A DNA stretch of 64,000 bases from Candidatus Eiseniibacteriota bacterium (GTDB taxonomy: Bacteria > Eisenbacteria > RBG-16-71-46 > CAIMUX01): positions 496,001-560,000 of the forward strand of contig JACKCR010000002.1 in the NCBI GenBank assembly GCA_020633975.1. The letters run 5' to 3'. Positions within the stretch are counted from its first letter, which is position 1, and each line of letters opens with the position of its first letter. Below, in pieces: positions 43,001 through 51,567 of this stretch. The notes beneath the pieces are model-generated. The model saw only the letters and a program-made list of their open reading frames with translations. It searched no databases and was not told the origin of the DNA. The position numbers were made by a program, and so were the translations under genes.

Positions 43001-44128
43001 AACCAGCGCAAGTACGCACTGCACGGGGATCCCTGCCTCGCCCTCGCGTCACCTCAGCACGAAATCGACCTCACCATGACCGACGCCAGGTCCGGTGAGC
43101 CGGTCGACGATCTGCTCAGTCGCGGCGCGATGATCGACCTGACCGGCGCACTGCACTCCCACGAGGGGACTCCGCTCGACGACTTCGACGGTGTCGCGTA
43201 CGTCGAAGTGTACGACTCTCGGGTCATCCGAGTCCCTGACCCGGACAACCCACTCCTGCGCTACGAACTCCAAGGTGCCCCGATCTATCACGGGACGGCG
43301 CGTGTCACGGACGGAACGTTCACTACCCGCTTCGTCGTTCCGACCTCGCTTCGGACGGGAGAGCGAGGAGCCGCGCAGATCTTCGTGTACGCGAACGACG
43401 AGACCCGGGACGCGGCGGGCGCCCTGGCCGACCTCACGGTTCCCGAGACACTTCCGCAGCCGTCGACGGACGTGACCGGCCCCGAGATCGAGTTCGCCTT
43501 CGTCGAGTCCGGCGACGTGATCCGTCCGGAAGCGGAGTACACGGTCGCGCTCTTCGATTCGAGCGGCATCAACGTGACGGGCCTCACCCAGTCCCGGTCC
43601 GCGGTCCTTCGGATCGAACAGGACGGCACCACGATCTTCGCGGAGGACTTGTCGGCTCAGATCGAGTTCGGCGACGACTTCCGGAATGCGACGATTCGGC
43701 ATACGCTCCCGCCCGGCTTGCCGGAAGGGCCATACGATGTCGAGCTTCGTGCCTATGACAACTTGAACTTCGGTTCGAGTGTTCGCACTTCGTTCATCTT
43801 GTCCGGCTCGGGGGAGTTCTCATTCGACCTCGGCCGGGTCTACAACGTGCCCAATCCGACGGAGAAGGGTACGCAGTTCTTCTGTGAGATCCCCGAGGAC
43901 GCGGATGTGGACATCCAGATCTTCACGCTCTCCGGGCGCCGGATCCGTTCGCTCGGGCCGGCACGTCTCAGCAAGGAACGAGGCGTGTCCGCGGGGATCC
44001 GGTGGGATGGGTTCGATGACGACGGAGATCGGCCAGGCAACGGTGTCTACCTCTACAAGGTGACGGCGACCTCGGTTCGGACGGGAGAGTCGCGGTCGGA
44101 GATCGGCCGACTCGTCGTGTCCCGTTGA
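40100..44128 (+). CDS. PorU-like C25 (gingipain-family) cysteine protease/sortase
   Basis: 1342 residues. Signal peptide to about residue 36, then a beta-rich N-terminal region including SNDWIRVRTAEEGIHEITGSDL and ADPDDWYSNKGTE-like segments (actual start FLGHGPDDWYSNKG). The C25 domain follows (about 620-990), from MIIVTADPLLPAAEDFAEYR through LYVLLVGDAHRDPREL, TSDDYYGLLDG and LYVGRLVAQT. The His-Cys dyad is H855 in NFTGHGGET and C889 in LTASCSIGKFD, 34 residues apart, very close to the gingipain/PorU spacing. An Ig-like region and a FlgD-like domain (NVPNPTEKG, FTLSGRRIRSL, IRWDGFDDDGD, GNGVYLYKV) end it. PorU removes T9SS sorting domains and attaches cargo at the surface. The PorV-like gene lies two genes downstream. 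ATG 40100 has GGGAG seven bases upstream. Confidence 0.82.
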   Translation: MTKTRMRSAASIRNSAFVLALICLCSYGSTSQAAFHSIAESPDVVEFVWTPDSAEAPGAEAGVDLPAIWVALPPGGRISGLSFQVGDFESSTKAISSPDLVQITADWDGPAAESTEPCWIRDRFGAQVLVRPWKLDPDGFVSVARSIRIRATIEDPGEARRIAPARDPFRPVYERVFINSASSRNWHRAPERRATRGSGDYFSSSNDWIRVRTAEEGIHEITGSDLEALGVTLSSIDPSTLRIFSTIQLPLAPELSVDDVPSWMSEIAIAVEEVGGANGVLDRGDRIIFLGHGPDDWYSNKGTEPAPYEDFARDTYENHSVYWLTWGGSFSGEPKRIEEVDGTGASGPFLSTVRDKIHIEENSIYSPRQKDTSSNPAAWEQFWWREFRTNESTNSGQQVTVTLPDAVSTDPVDVFLRFWGDNDPQGVSTIPDHDITVQLNGAELARLQWNGRNRQDLETSGDWLVPGDDQVFRVEGNAWQDSTIVRLDIVLLAFAELEYTRTLLAHDGRLAFFAGGLSGPQPLEVSGLGSGLGQDDVWVFDCSDPAAPTRIRADVASGVARFRAQGGGRYVVSEDALLVPPAFLERDSAPDGGYLRERTGPAQMIIVTADPLLPAAEDFAEYRRTNFPDRATADVAVVTAQDIFDEFSFGRKDPTAIRNFLEFARTNWDGGNPADGPLYVLLVGDAHRDPRELVSTGTFDLVPSNVLDYDASLASQIYEPRFTSDDYYGLLDGPDDTGLDLYVGRLVAQTLPDARTMLNKTKGYEESSALGPWKNEVTLIADDLCQGTTPDGLGTLHLRQTERLAETSFPSTLQQNKIYMIEYGMECIYSNKPDVAADLNKAMTEGTLAVNFTGHGGETQVSDERIFEVSNVGSLTNADRLFLMLTASCSIGKFDTSSESLAEAVIRHAGGGAVAVFAASAVAYATENALMNQYFYQLAFPDSCAACSRPIGEAIAVGKLLLNNNRPNQRKYALHGDPCLALASPQHEIDLTMTDARSGEPVDDLLSRGAMIDLTGALHSHEGTPLDDFDGVAYVEVYDSRVIRVPDPDNPLLRYELQGAPIYHGTARVTDGTFTTRFVVPTSLRTGERGAAQIFVYANDETRDAAGALADLTVPETLPQPSTDVTGPEIEFAFVESGDVIRPEAEYTVALFDSSGINVTGLTQSRSAVLRIEQDGTTIFAEDLSAQIEFGDDFRNATIRHTLPPGLPEGPYDVELRAYDNLNFGSSVRTSFILSGSGEFSFDLGRVYNVPNPTEKGTQFFCEIPEDADVDIQIFTLSGRRIRSLGPARLSKERGVSAGIRWDGFDDDGDRPGNGVYLYKVTATSVRTGESRSEIGRLVVSR

Positions 44129-44207
44129 GGCGGGATCGGCGGGGAGGTTTCGGCACGGCGCGAAGGACTGTGTTCGCGCAGCTCCCAGGGACGGGAGGGG
44201 AGAGGGG

Positions 44208-46790
44208 ATGAAGTTTCGTTTCGGTAGCGACCTGCTGGGGGCGTTGATCGTCTTCCTCGTCACGCAGTGGGTCTTCCTCTTCACGATGACGATCGAGTGT
44301 CCGTTCTGGGACAGCGGTGAGTTCATCGCGACGTCGTACATCCTCGGGATCCCGCATCCTCCGGGTACGCCACTCTACGTGATCATCGGGCGGGTGTTTG
44401 CGATGCTGCCCCTGTTCGACATGGTCGCGACGCGAGTCAACTACCTCTCGGCGTTCGCCTCCAGTCTGGCCGCAGTCTTCACTTACCTCGTAACCGTCGA
44501 GTTCTACCGGAACTGGTTCCGGAACGATGCGGCCGGTCCTCGCCCGATCATCGGGATGATGGCGGGATTCCTCGCCGCCGGGTTCACCGCGTTCGGTCGT
44601 ACGTTCTGGGACAACGCGATCGAAGCCGAGGTCTACGCATTCTCGAACCTCATCATGGCGCTCTGTTTCTGGCTCATCCTCAAGTGGGCGCAACCGGGGG
44701 ACCGGAGCCGGAAGATGGGGCTCTTCATCCTGCTCTACTACCTCCTCTGCCTCTCCATGGGGATCCACCTGGGGACGTTCCTGGTTCTACCCGGAATCAT
44801 TCTCTTCGCACTCCTCACGGATCGAAGACTCTTCGGGGAGACGGTACCGGGTGCGATGGTCGTCGCGGGCGTGGTCGTCCTCCTCCATCCGGGGATGCTC
44901 CCGACACTCGGGATCGCGATCTACGGATCCGTCTTTGGCCTCGTGCTCATCCTGTCGCTCATTTCGATCGGTGCGGAGCTCACCGGAGGGAAGCCGGTCC
45001 ATCCGCTCTTCGGCACGAAAGGGCTCCTCACTTGGTGCCTCTTCGTCGCGGTGCTGGGGATCTCGACTCATCTCTATCTCTTGATCCGGGCCCAGTCCGG
45101 CGTGGCGATCAACGAGGCGGATCCAGGCTCGTTCGCCAGTCTCTGGAAGGTGCTGATCCGGGACCAGTACAAACCACCGAACCCGTTCAGCTTCCGCAAG
45201 GCGAGTTGGGCCGTGCAGTTCGGGACGCACTTCTTCCGGTACGCGCAGGACCAGTACGACCTCGGGTGGAAGCTCCGGGCGCTCGCGCTCTGGCTGCCCT
45301 ACGTGCTCGGTGCGGTCGGGCTCGTCGGACAGGCGATCCGCCGACAGAAGGACGCGGTCCTCATGCTCGTGACCTATCTGATCACGAGCGTCGGGCTGGT
45401 CTTCTATCTGAACTTCCGGGAGGACGAGGTTCGGGACCGCGACTACTTCTTCGTCGCGTCGTTCCAGTTCTTCGCGGTCTGGATCGGACTTGGCGTCGCC
45501 TACCTCTTGGAGGAGGTACGGACGATGCTCAAGAACTCCTCACCCGCCATGCAGAACGCCGCGATCGGGATGCTCGCGGTGCTGTTCTTCCTCCTTCCGA
45601 TGAGCCGGGTGACTGCGGGGTGGTACGAACACGACCGGACCCGCTTCTTCGTGGCGAGCGACTTCGCGTACAACGTGCTGGATTCGCTCCAGCCGGACGC
45701 GATCCTCTTCACGAACGGGGACAACGACACGTTCCCGCTCTGGTACATGCAGGAGGTCGAGGGCTTCCGGAAGGACGTTCGAGTCGTCAACCTGAGCCTC
45801 CTCAACACGGAGTGGTACCTGAGGCAGCTGAGGGACCTCGAGCCGAAAGTGGACCATGGGTGGTCGGACGAGCAGTGTCTCATGGTCGAGGAGTTCAGCG
45901 CTCTCTCCGCCTACTACTACCAGTTCAAGAAGATGAGCCGCGAGCAGTACGCGGCGCAGCTGCAGGCAGCAGGGATCCGTCCCTACGTCCGCACGCTGGA
46001 CGCAGCGCTTCTTGCCAAGGACGTAGCTACGGCCCGGATCATCGACCTCTACTACGGGAAACGGCCGCTCTACATGGCCCTCACCGTTCCGGACCAGATG
46101 GGGCTCGACAACCGGCTCGTCCAGGAGGGGATCGTCTTCCGGATCGACGAGCCGCAAGGGACGGATCCGCGCGTCGACGGCCCGCGGTCGGAAGAACTCC
46201 TGGTCGACGCGTACCGCTACCGAGGGATTCTCGACCAGAACGGGAAGCACGATCGTTCGAGCTACCTGGATCCGAACTCGGCCCGCCTCGTCCAGAACTA
46301 CGCGGCGTCACATCTATCGCTTGCGCAAGAGCTGGTGCGGAAGGGGCGGACGGAGGAGGCGCTGACCATGGCCTATCGCGCCCGCGAGATCTCCCCGCGG
46401 GCCTCGGCCGTGAACTACTCGTTGGGGGTCCTGCTCCAGCGTCTCGGTCGATATGAGGACATGGAGACGCTCTTCCGCAGCGCGATCGAGTCCGGAAACA
46501 TCACGCCGGATACCTACTCCTTCCTCGGGCTCGCCATCGAACTCCAGTCGAGGTTCGGGGAAGCCGAGAAGGTCTACGAGGAGGCTGTCTCCGTCTTCCC
46601 GGATGACTTCGAACTGCGCCGCATTCTCTTCGCCCTCCGGTGGAGGGACCTCAAGCGGTACCAGGAAGCGGTCGATGTCCTCGACTCGTGGTCTCGGCTC
46701 CATCCGGAGGATTCGCAGGTTCGGGCGGCAATCTCTGCCTACCGCGACTCGGCGAACATCCTCACCGGGAGGTCTCCGAATTCCCCTTGA
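44208..46790 (+). CDS. DUF2723 (TMEM260-like) membrane glycosyltransferase with TPR-like tail
   Basis: 860 residues. About a dozen membrane helices fill residues 1-490. The first loop carries DSGEFIATSYILGIPHPPGTPLY, the signature of DUF2723, whose eukaryotic relative TMEM260 is a protein O-mannosyltransferase (GT-C fold). DNAIEAEVYAFSNL and NFREDEVRDRDYFF follow. A soluble part begins with NGDNDTFPLWYMQE (about 505), and the last ~140 residues look like tetratricopeptide repeats (LAQELVRKGRTEEALTMAYRA). Strong ribosome-binding site GGAGAGGGG. It lies between the PorU- and PorV-like genes, so it may glycosylate exported or surface proteins of that pathway. The sugar and acceptor are unknown. 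Confidence 0.82.
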   Translation: MKFRFGSDLLGALIVFLVTQWVFLFTMTIECPFWDSGEFIATSYILGIPHPPGTPLYVIIGRVFAMLPLFDMVATRVNYLSAFASSLAAVFTYLVTVEFYRNWFRNDAAGPRPIIGMMAGFLAAGFTAFGRTFWDNAIEAEVYAFSNLIMALCFWLILKWAQPGDRSRKMGLFILLYYLLCLSMGIHLGTFLVLPGIILFALLTDRRLFGETVPGAMVVAGVVVLLHPGMLPTLGIAIYGSVFGLVLILSLISIGAELTGGKPVHPLFGTKGLLTWCLFVAVLGISTHLYLLIRAQSGVAINEADPGSFASLWKVLIRDQYKPPNPFSFRKASWAVQFGTHFFRYAQDQYDLGWKLRALALWLPYVLGAVGLVGQAIRRQKDAVLMLVTYLITSVGLVFYLNFREDEVRDRDYFFVASFQFFAVWIGLGVAYLLEEVRTMLKNSSPAMQNAAIGMLAVLFFLLPMSRVTAGWYEHDRTRFFVASDFAYNVLDSLQPDAILFTNGDNDTFPLWYMQEVEGFRKDVRVVNLSLLNTEWYLRQLRDLEPKVDHGWSDEQCLMVEEFSALSAYYYQFKKMSREQYAAQLQAAGIRPYVRTLDAALLAKDVATARIIDLYYGKRPLYMALTVPDQMGLDNRLVQEGIVFRIDEPQGTDPRVDGPRSEELLVDAYRYRGILDQNGKHDRSSYLDPNSARLVQNYAASHLSLAQELVRKGRTEEALTMAYRAREISPRASAVNYSLGVLLQRLGRYEDMETLFRSAIESGNITPDTYSFLGLAIELQSRFGEAEKVYEEAVSVFPDDFELRRILFALRWRDLKRYQEAVDVLDSWSRLHPEDSQVRAAISAYRDSANILTGRSPNSP

Positions 46791-46971
46791 CCGTGCCCGG
46801 CCTGGACCGGACTCTTCTTCATAGAGTCCGCCGGGGCGTTTCCTGGGCGTTGTTGCCGAATGCCCGGGAACCGGGTCTTGGGGATCGGGTTCAACCCGTA
46901 TCGTGTGCGTGGCCGGGGGGGAGCCCGGACCCTGCTTCCGGATGGCCATCGTGAGAGGAGTGGGATTCAAG

Positions 46972-47967
46972 ATGAGACGAATTGGTTGGCTCGCCGCGGC
47001 AGCCGCTCTTACCTGTGTCGGGCTTGCTTCCGAGGCGACGGCCCAAACGACGTCTGGGGCGCAGTCACTCAACATCACCCCGGGCGCGCGTGCGGACGCG
47101 ATGGGCCGGGCGTTCGTCGCCCTTCCCGAGGACGCCACCGCCAACTGGTGGAACCCAGCGGCGCTCGCGTGGAGACGGGACAAGGTCGTCTCGCTCATGC
47201 ACGCCAAGCTCGTACCCGACCTGGCGCCTGACGTTTACTACGAGTACCTCGGGTACTCGATGCACCTCCCTGGCTGGGGAGGTATCGGCGCGAGCATCAT
47301 CTACCTAGGCTACGGCGAAAGCGATGCCGTCACCGCTGACGGCCAGACTCTCGGAGCGTTCACCAGCTACGAAATCTCGCCCCAGGTCTCCATCGGTACC
47401 GAGATCGCGCGCGGGTTCGCAGCGGGAATGACCCTCAAGTACGTGTATGTCGACTTGGCGCCGGATTGGGCCGTCCCGGAGAAGATCGCGGGAACCGGTG
47501 ACACCTTCGCTGCCGACATCGCGGTCTTCTGGCGGGTCAACGACATGATCAGTGGGATCGGGATCCCGGTGAACCTCGCCCTCAACCTCCAGAACCTCGG
47601 TCCGGACATCGCCTACATCCAGCAGGACGAGGCAGATCCGATCGGGCGGAACCTCAAAGTGGGAGTCGCGGCTCGGCTCTACGGTGGAGAGCAGACCGAC
47701 TTCGATCTCATCGGTTCGTACGACTTCAATCAGTCCCTGATCCACGATCTCGAAGAGTCGCCGATCCAGAACGTGGGTGGTGAGCTCGCCTATCGGAGCC
47801 AGTTCGCGCTGCGTGCGGGATACATCCACGATAGTGACGGTGCCATTACCGCGCCCACCTTCGGTGCCGGATTCGAGATCGGTCGGTTCACGGTGGACTA
47901 CGCCAGCGTTCCTCAGGCCGAGGGGCTGGACCGCGTCAACAAGTTCTCGATTTCGTACGACTTCTAG
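46972..47967 (+). CDS. PorV-like outer-membrane beta-barrel (PorV/PorQ family)
   Basis: 331 residues. Signal peptide (MRRIGWLAAAAALT to ATAQ), then the family opening with AQSLNITPGARADAMGRAFVAL and ATANWWNPAALAW, a FadL-like barrel with alternating strands, and a C terminus ending FSISYDF, an outer-membrane-type terminal Phe. PorV is the shuttle that receives T9SS cargo from the SprA translocon and presents it to PorU. In Bacteroidota porU and porV are often adjacent, and here only the DUF2723 gene separates them. ATG 46972 was chosen because the signal peptide begins there; AGAGGAG lies eleven bases upstream. Confidence 0.82.
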   Translation: MRRIGWLAAAAALTCVGLASEATAQTTSGAQSLNITPGARADAMGRAFVALPEDATANWWNPAALAWRRDKVVSLMHAKLVPDLAPDVYYEYLGYSMHLPGWGGIGASIIYLGYGESDAVTADGQTLGAFTSYEISPQVSIGTEIARGFAAGMTLKYVYVDLAPDWAVPEKIAGTGDTFAADIAVFWRVNDMISGIGIPVNLALNLQNLGPDIAYIQQDEADPIGRNLKVGVAARLYGGEQTDFDLIGSYDFNQSLIHDLEESPIQNVGGELAYRSQFALRAGYIHDSDGAITAPTFGAGFEIGRFTVDYASVPQAEGLDRVNKFSISYDF

Positions 47968-48089
47968 TACTGGCCTCTTGGGGAGGGGCGGTGTCGGATC
48001 GGGCCTAGCCCCGTGCGCACTGCGCGCGGAGTTCCGGTACGCACCGGGCTGCGAAGGAATCGGTTGGTCGAGGAAGGGGATGAGAGGGC

Positions 48090-51000
48090 TTGCAAAGGAG
48101 AGAAGCGGCGAGACCGCGCAGAGGTAACTACCTCCTGCTGGCGGTGTCGATGTTGCTTGTCGGCGTCGGTACCCTTGATGCACACGAACTCAGACTCCAG
48201 AGACCCAATCCGAACCCGTCAGATCCCGACCGCCGGGTAGCTACGGATGCGGTTCCGCGCGACTCCCGCAGCGCGGACGCGCAGATTTCCGACTTCCGCC
48301 CCCAGCAGTCCCCGTGCGTCCTCATCGACACGGGAGTCCGGAAGCCGGAGCACAAGCGTCTCGCGCCCGGAGTGACGCCGAAGAAGTCCTCCACGTACTA
48401 CGACCCTTCGAGTGGTGTCGGCCCAAACGCGATGAGCCGGGAGCGCAACGAGCAGATCAAGCGACTCCTCTCCGCGCCGACTACGGAGGCTCTTCGCCAC
48501 GAGCTCGAGGCCGCTCAGGTTCGGTTCGCGGGCGCTCCTCCGGACACGGAGCGGGTGCTGGTCCTGCGGGTGGAGTTCGAGAACGACACGCCAGGTGCCC
48601 TCACCACGGGGGACGGCCGGTTCGATCTTCGCGACCTCCGCGACACGACCGCCGTCCAGTTCGATCCGCCGCCGCACGATGGCCAGTACTTCCGTCGCCA
48701 CATGGATGCACTGAAGCGGTACTACGAGAGCCAGCTTCAGGGGCGTCTCGTGCTCGAGTTCGACATCTACCCGGAGGAGAACGAGGCGGCGTACCGGCTC
48801 CCGGACACCTTCCCGTACGGGCCTTGGATCTTCAGCAACTCGAACCCCGACGTTCTCCAACACGCGATCGACTTGGTTGGCGACACTCTGGCCGAGGTCG
48901 ACGAGTCCGACCCCGCGGTCGACTTCTCGCGCTACGACCATCACATGATCTTCCACGCCGGTTCGGACTTCCAAGGCGACGTCAACCGTGACACCCCGTG
49001 GGACATCCCGAGCTTCAACCTCTTCGTCACTGATCCGTTCGTGGTTCAGGATTCGGTGGAGGTCGATCTCGTCCTCGTCGTTCCCGAGACGGTCTCACAG
49101 GACGACTTCGCAGGAGCGCTCAACGGAGTGCTCGCGCACGAGTTCGGACACCAGCTCGGATTCCTGGACTTGTACGACGTCCAGATCGGCGCACCGGTCG
49201 TCGGCGCGTACAGCCTCATGGATTCGGGAGACAACCTCTTCGCGTTGATCGAAGACCCGCCGGGTTCCGGGATCAACCGCGCGATCCGAGGCACACTTCC
49301 CGCGAGCATCGATCCGTTCCACAAACTCTTCTGGTTCTCCGACGCCGTCGACCTCAAGGACTTCGCCGCGGACCTCGCCGGAGAGAACGAGCAGAGGAGC
49401 TACGAGCTCGAAACCGTGCAGCTCGGAAACGATATCGCGATGGTTCCATTGAGCGCGGCGGAGTTCATGCTCTTCGAGAACCGCTACCTCGATCTGAACG
49501 GGGACGGAACGGTCATCGTGCGTCAGGACCCGGAGACTGGGGTCATCATGGGGCCGGGGATCGATCCTGCGGATTCGAGCTCGGTGAGTGACAGCCTCGA
49601 GGCGCTGGCGAAACTCGAGTACGACTGGCTGATTCCCGGCGAAGGGGTGATCGGCTGGCATGTCGACTGGCTCTCGCTCTTCACCGGTCTCTCCCAGCCC
49701 GGCGGCGGCGTGAACATCTTCTTCAGCCGTCCGGGAGTCGGGGTCATCGAGGCCGACGGGATCCGCGACATTGGCACGGCGAGCAACGAGTACCTCGGGG
49801 GACCGTACGATCCGTTCTTCAAAGGCGGCTACGATCTCATCGACCCGAGCACGATTCCTTCGTCCGATACGAATGACGGCACCCCGACCGGCGTCTCGGT
49901 GGCCGTGCTCGACTCGATCGGGCCCTCGATGCGGATCAGCGTGCGGTCGACCCGGTTCCCTGGAGGATGGCCGATCCCGGTGTACAGCTCGCTCGCTACG
50001 GACGAGCAGTGTGTGGTTTTCGATGCGACCGGGCCGAGGCAGCCCACATACATCTTCGCGGGGCGTGACGCGTTCGACTATAGCCCGGTGCTCTTCCAGT
50101 GCGTCCCGTATGGCGAGACCGCGAACATCTTCACCTACCTCCCGGACAGCTTGGATGTGGGGACCGGCATCTCGGCACGGACCGATTTCGCCGGGAGAGA
50201 CGGGGCAACGAGCGCGGTCGGCTTCGTCACCCAAGGTGGATTCCGGCTGGTCGACGGCGTCGGCTTCGACATCGTGCAGTGGCCGGAGAACCCTACGGGC
50301 GAGGTCAAGGTGACGACGACCCCCGTGCTCACGGACAGCCTTGCGTGGATCGGTTGCTCCGACGGAAAGATCCGAGCGATCGCCGCACGCGGCGACCTCG
50401 TCCGTATCACGTTCGACACGGGCACCTCGTCTCCGGTCCGCGTGCTCGGGGTCGGCAGTCCGGAAGCGGGTGTCTCGGAAACAGCTTTCTGGGCTACCGA
50501 CGACGGACACGCTGGCGCATTCGTGGTCCCTACCACGACGCCGATGTGGTCCCGCGTCGGAAGTGACGCCCGTCCCGCGTGCATCCTCGCGGTGCCGGAC
50601 GCCGATTCCAACCTCGACGTCATCGTTGCCTGGGAGGACGGATCCATCGATCGCTGGAGTCCGTCGGGTGAACTCCGAAAGGGCTGGCCCTACCACATCG
50701 GCGGCGAACCGGTTCCGGACATCGCCGTGACCGATCTGCAGGGAGATGGCGAACTCGAGACGATCGTGGTCGGGAAGGACGGTTCGATCCACGCGATCGG
50801 AGCGAACGGAGTCTCGCTCGTCGGATGGCCGCGCTCGGTCTGGAGTCGTGATGAATCGCCGTACCTGGACCAGACCTCCGGGCCGCGGATCCTGGACATG
50901 TCTGCGGACGGGTCTTTCGATGGTCCTCTAGAACTCCTGCTCCTTCGCGGTGATGGACTGCTCTTCGCCTGGGATGCGGAGGGGAACGACGTCGAGGGAT

Positions 51001-51539
51001 ACCCGGTCTCGTTCGGAGGACAGGCGTTCCACGGGCCCCACTTCATGCCGGGTGCGCGCACGCCGAGTTCGAGCCCTCGATTCGTGGTTGGGACCTACGA
51101 TATCGCACGAACCGACACAGTTGGCGTCGTCGAGGCCGTCAGCGCGGTCCGCTCCGGGGTCGTGTACGACGACGCGGTCGGAGTCTTCCCGATGATCGGA
51201 GTCGACACGTCGCGCAGCCGGGTCTATCGGACCGCGTGGCTGCCGGAAGCGGTGGCTGCCGAAGCGGACCTGGCCGATCTTCGTCTCTATCCGAATCCTG
51301 TCCGAGGGAAGGACGTCACCGTGAGGTTCGTCGTCGACGAGCCGACGGAGCTGGATCTCGAAGCGTTCGATCTCGACGGCCGAAGTGTCGCGCGAACGAC
51401 GCTCTACGGAGAGCCGGGAGCGGCCGGGAACCAGATCCGATGGGACCTCTCCGCGCTCGCGTCGGGCCTCTACCACGTACGCGTTCGCGCCCCCGAACTC
51501 GGGTTCGAGCGGTTCGAGCGGATCGCAATCATCCGTTAG
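48090..51539 (+). CDS. M6-family secreted metalloprotease with propeller-like region and sorting domain
   Basis: 1149 residues. Signal peptide (RRGNYLLLAVSMLLVGVG), a propeptide-like stretch, and a catalytic region with the zinc motif AHEFGHQLGFLDLYD (H350, E351, H354; the following G and D fit the M6 immune inhibitor A group). VGAYSLMDSGDN is the Met-turn. Residues ~650-1040 hold repeated short blades (CSDGKIRAIAARGDLV, WEDGSIDRWSPSGELRKGWP, GKDGSIHAIGANG, RGDGLLFAWDAEGN), like a PQQ or FG-GAP type propeller. The end is a FlgD/type A domain (LYPNPVRGKDVTVRF, FDLDGRSVARTT, ASGLYHVRV). Probable T9SS cargo adjacent to the PorU/PorV-like genes. TTG start with AGGAAGGGG upstream. Confidence 0.85.
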   Translation: MQRREAARPRRGNYLLLAVSMLLVGVGTLDAHELRLQRPNPNPSDPDRRVATDAVPRDSRSADAQISDFRPQQSPCVLIDTGVRKPEHKRLAPGVTPKKSSTYYDPSSGVGPNAMSRERNEQIKRLLSAPTTEALRHELEAAQVRFAGAPPDTERVLVLRVEFENDTPGALTTGDGRFDLRDLRDTTAVQFDPPPHDGQYFRRHMDALKRYYESQLQGRLVLEFDIYPEENEAAYRLPDTFPYGPWIFSNSNPDVLQHAIDLVGDTLAEVDESDPAVDFSRYDHHMIFHAGSDFQGDVNRDTPWDIPSFNLFVTDPFVVQDSVEVDLVLVVPETVSQDDFAGALNGVLAHEFGHQLGFLDLYDVQIGAPVVGAYSLMDSGDNLFALIEDPPGSGINRAIRGTLPASIDPFHKLFWFSDAVDLKDFAADLAGENEQRSYELETVQLGNDIAMVPLSAAEFMLFENRYLDLNGDGTVIVRQDPETGVIMGPGIDPADSSSVSDSLEALAKLEYDWLIPGEGVIGWHVDWLSLFTGLSQPGGGVNIFFSRPGVGVIEADGIRDIGTASNEYLGGPYDPFFKGGYDLIDPSTIPSSDTNDGTPTGVSVAVLDSIGPSMRISVRSTRFPGGWPIPVYSSLATDEQCVVFDATGPRQPTYIFAGRDAFDYSPVLFQCVPYGETANIFTYLPDSLDVGTGISARTDFAGRDGATSAVGFVTQGGFRLVDGVGFDIVQWPENPTGEVKVTTTPVLTDSLAWIGCSDGKIRAIAARGDLVRITFDTGTSSPVRVLGVGSPEAGVSETAFWATDDGHAGAFVVPTTTPMWSRVGSDARPACILAVPDADSNLDVIVAWEDGSIDRWSPSGELRKGWPYHIGGEPVPDIAVTDLQGDGELETIVVGKDGSIHAIGANGVSLVGWPRSVWSRDESPYLDQTSGPRILDMSADGSFDGPLELLLLRGDGLLFAWDAEGNDVEGYPVSFGGQAFHGPHFMPGARTPSSSPRFVVGTYDIARTDTVGVVEAVSAVRSGVVYDDAVGVFPMIGVDTSRSRVYRTAWLPEAVAAEADLADLRLYPNPVRGKDVTVRFVVDEPTELDLEAFDLDGRSVARTTLYGEPGAAGNQIRWDLSALASGLYHVRVRAPELGFERFERIAIIR

Positions 51540-51567
51540 CTCGGTGACGGTTTCTGACGGAGGGAGA

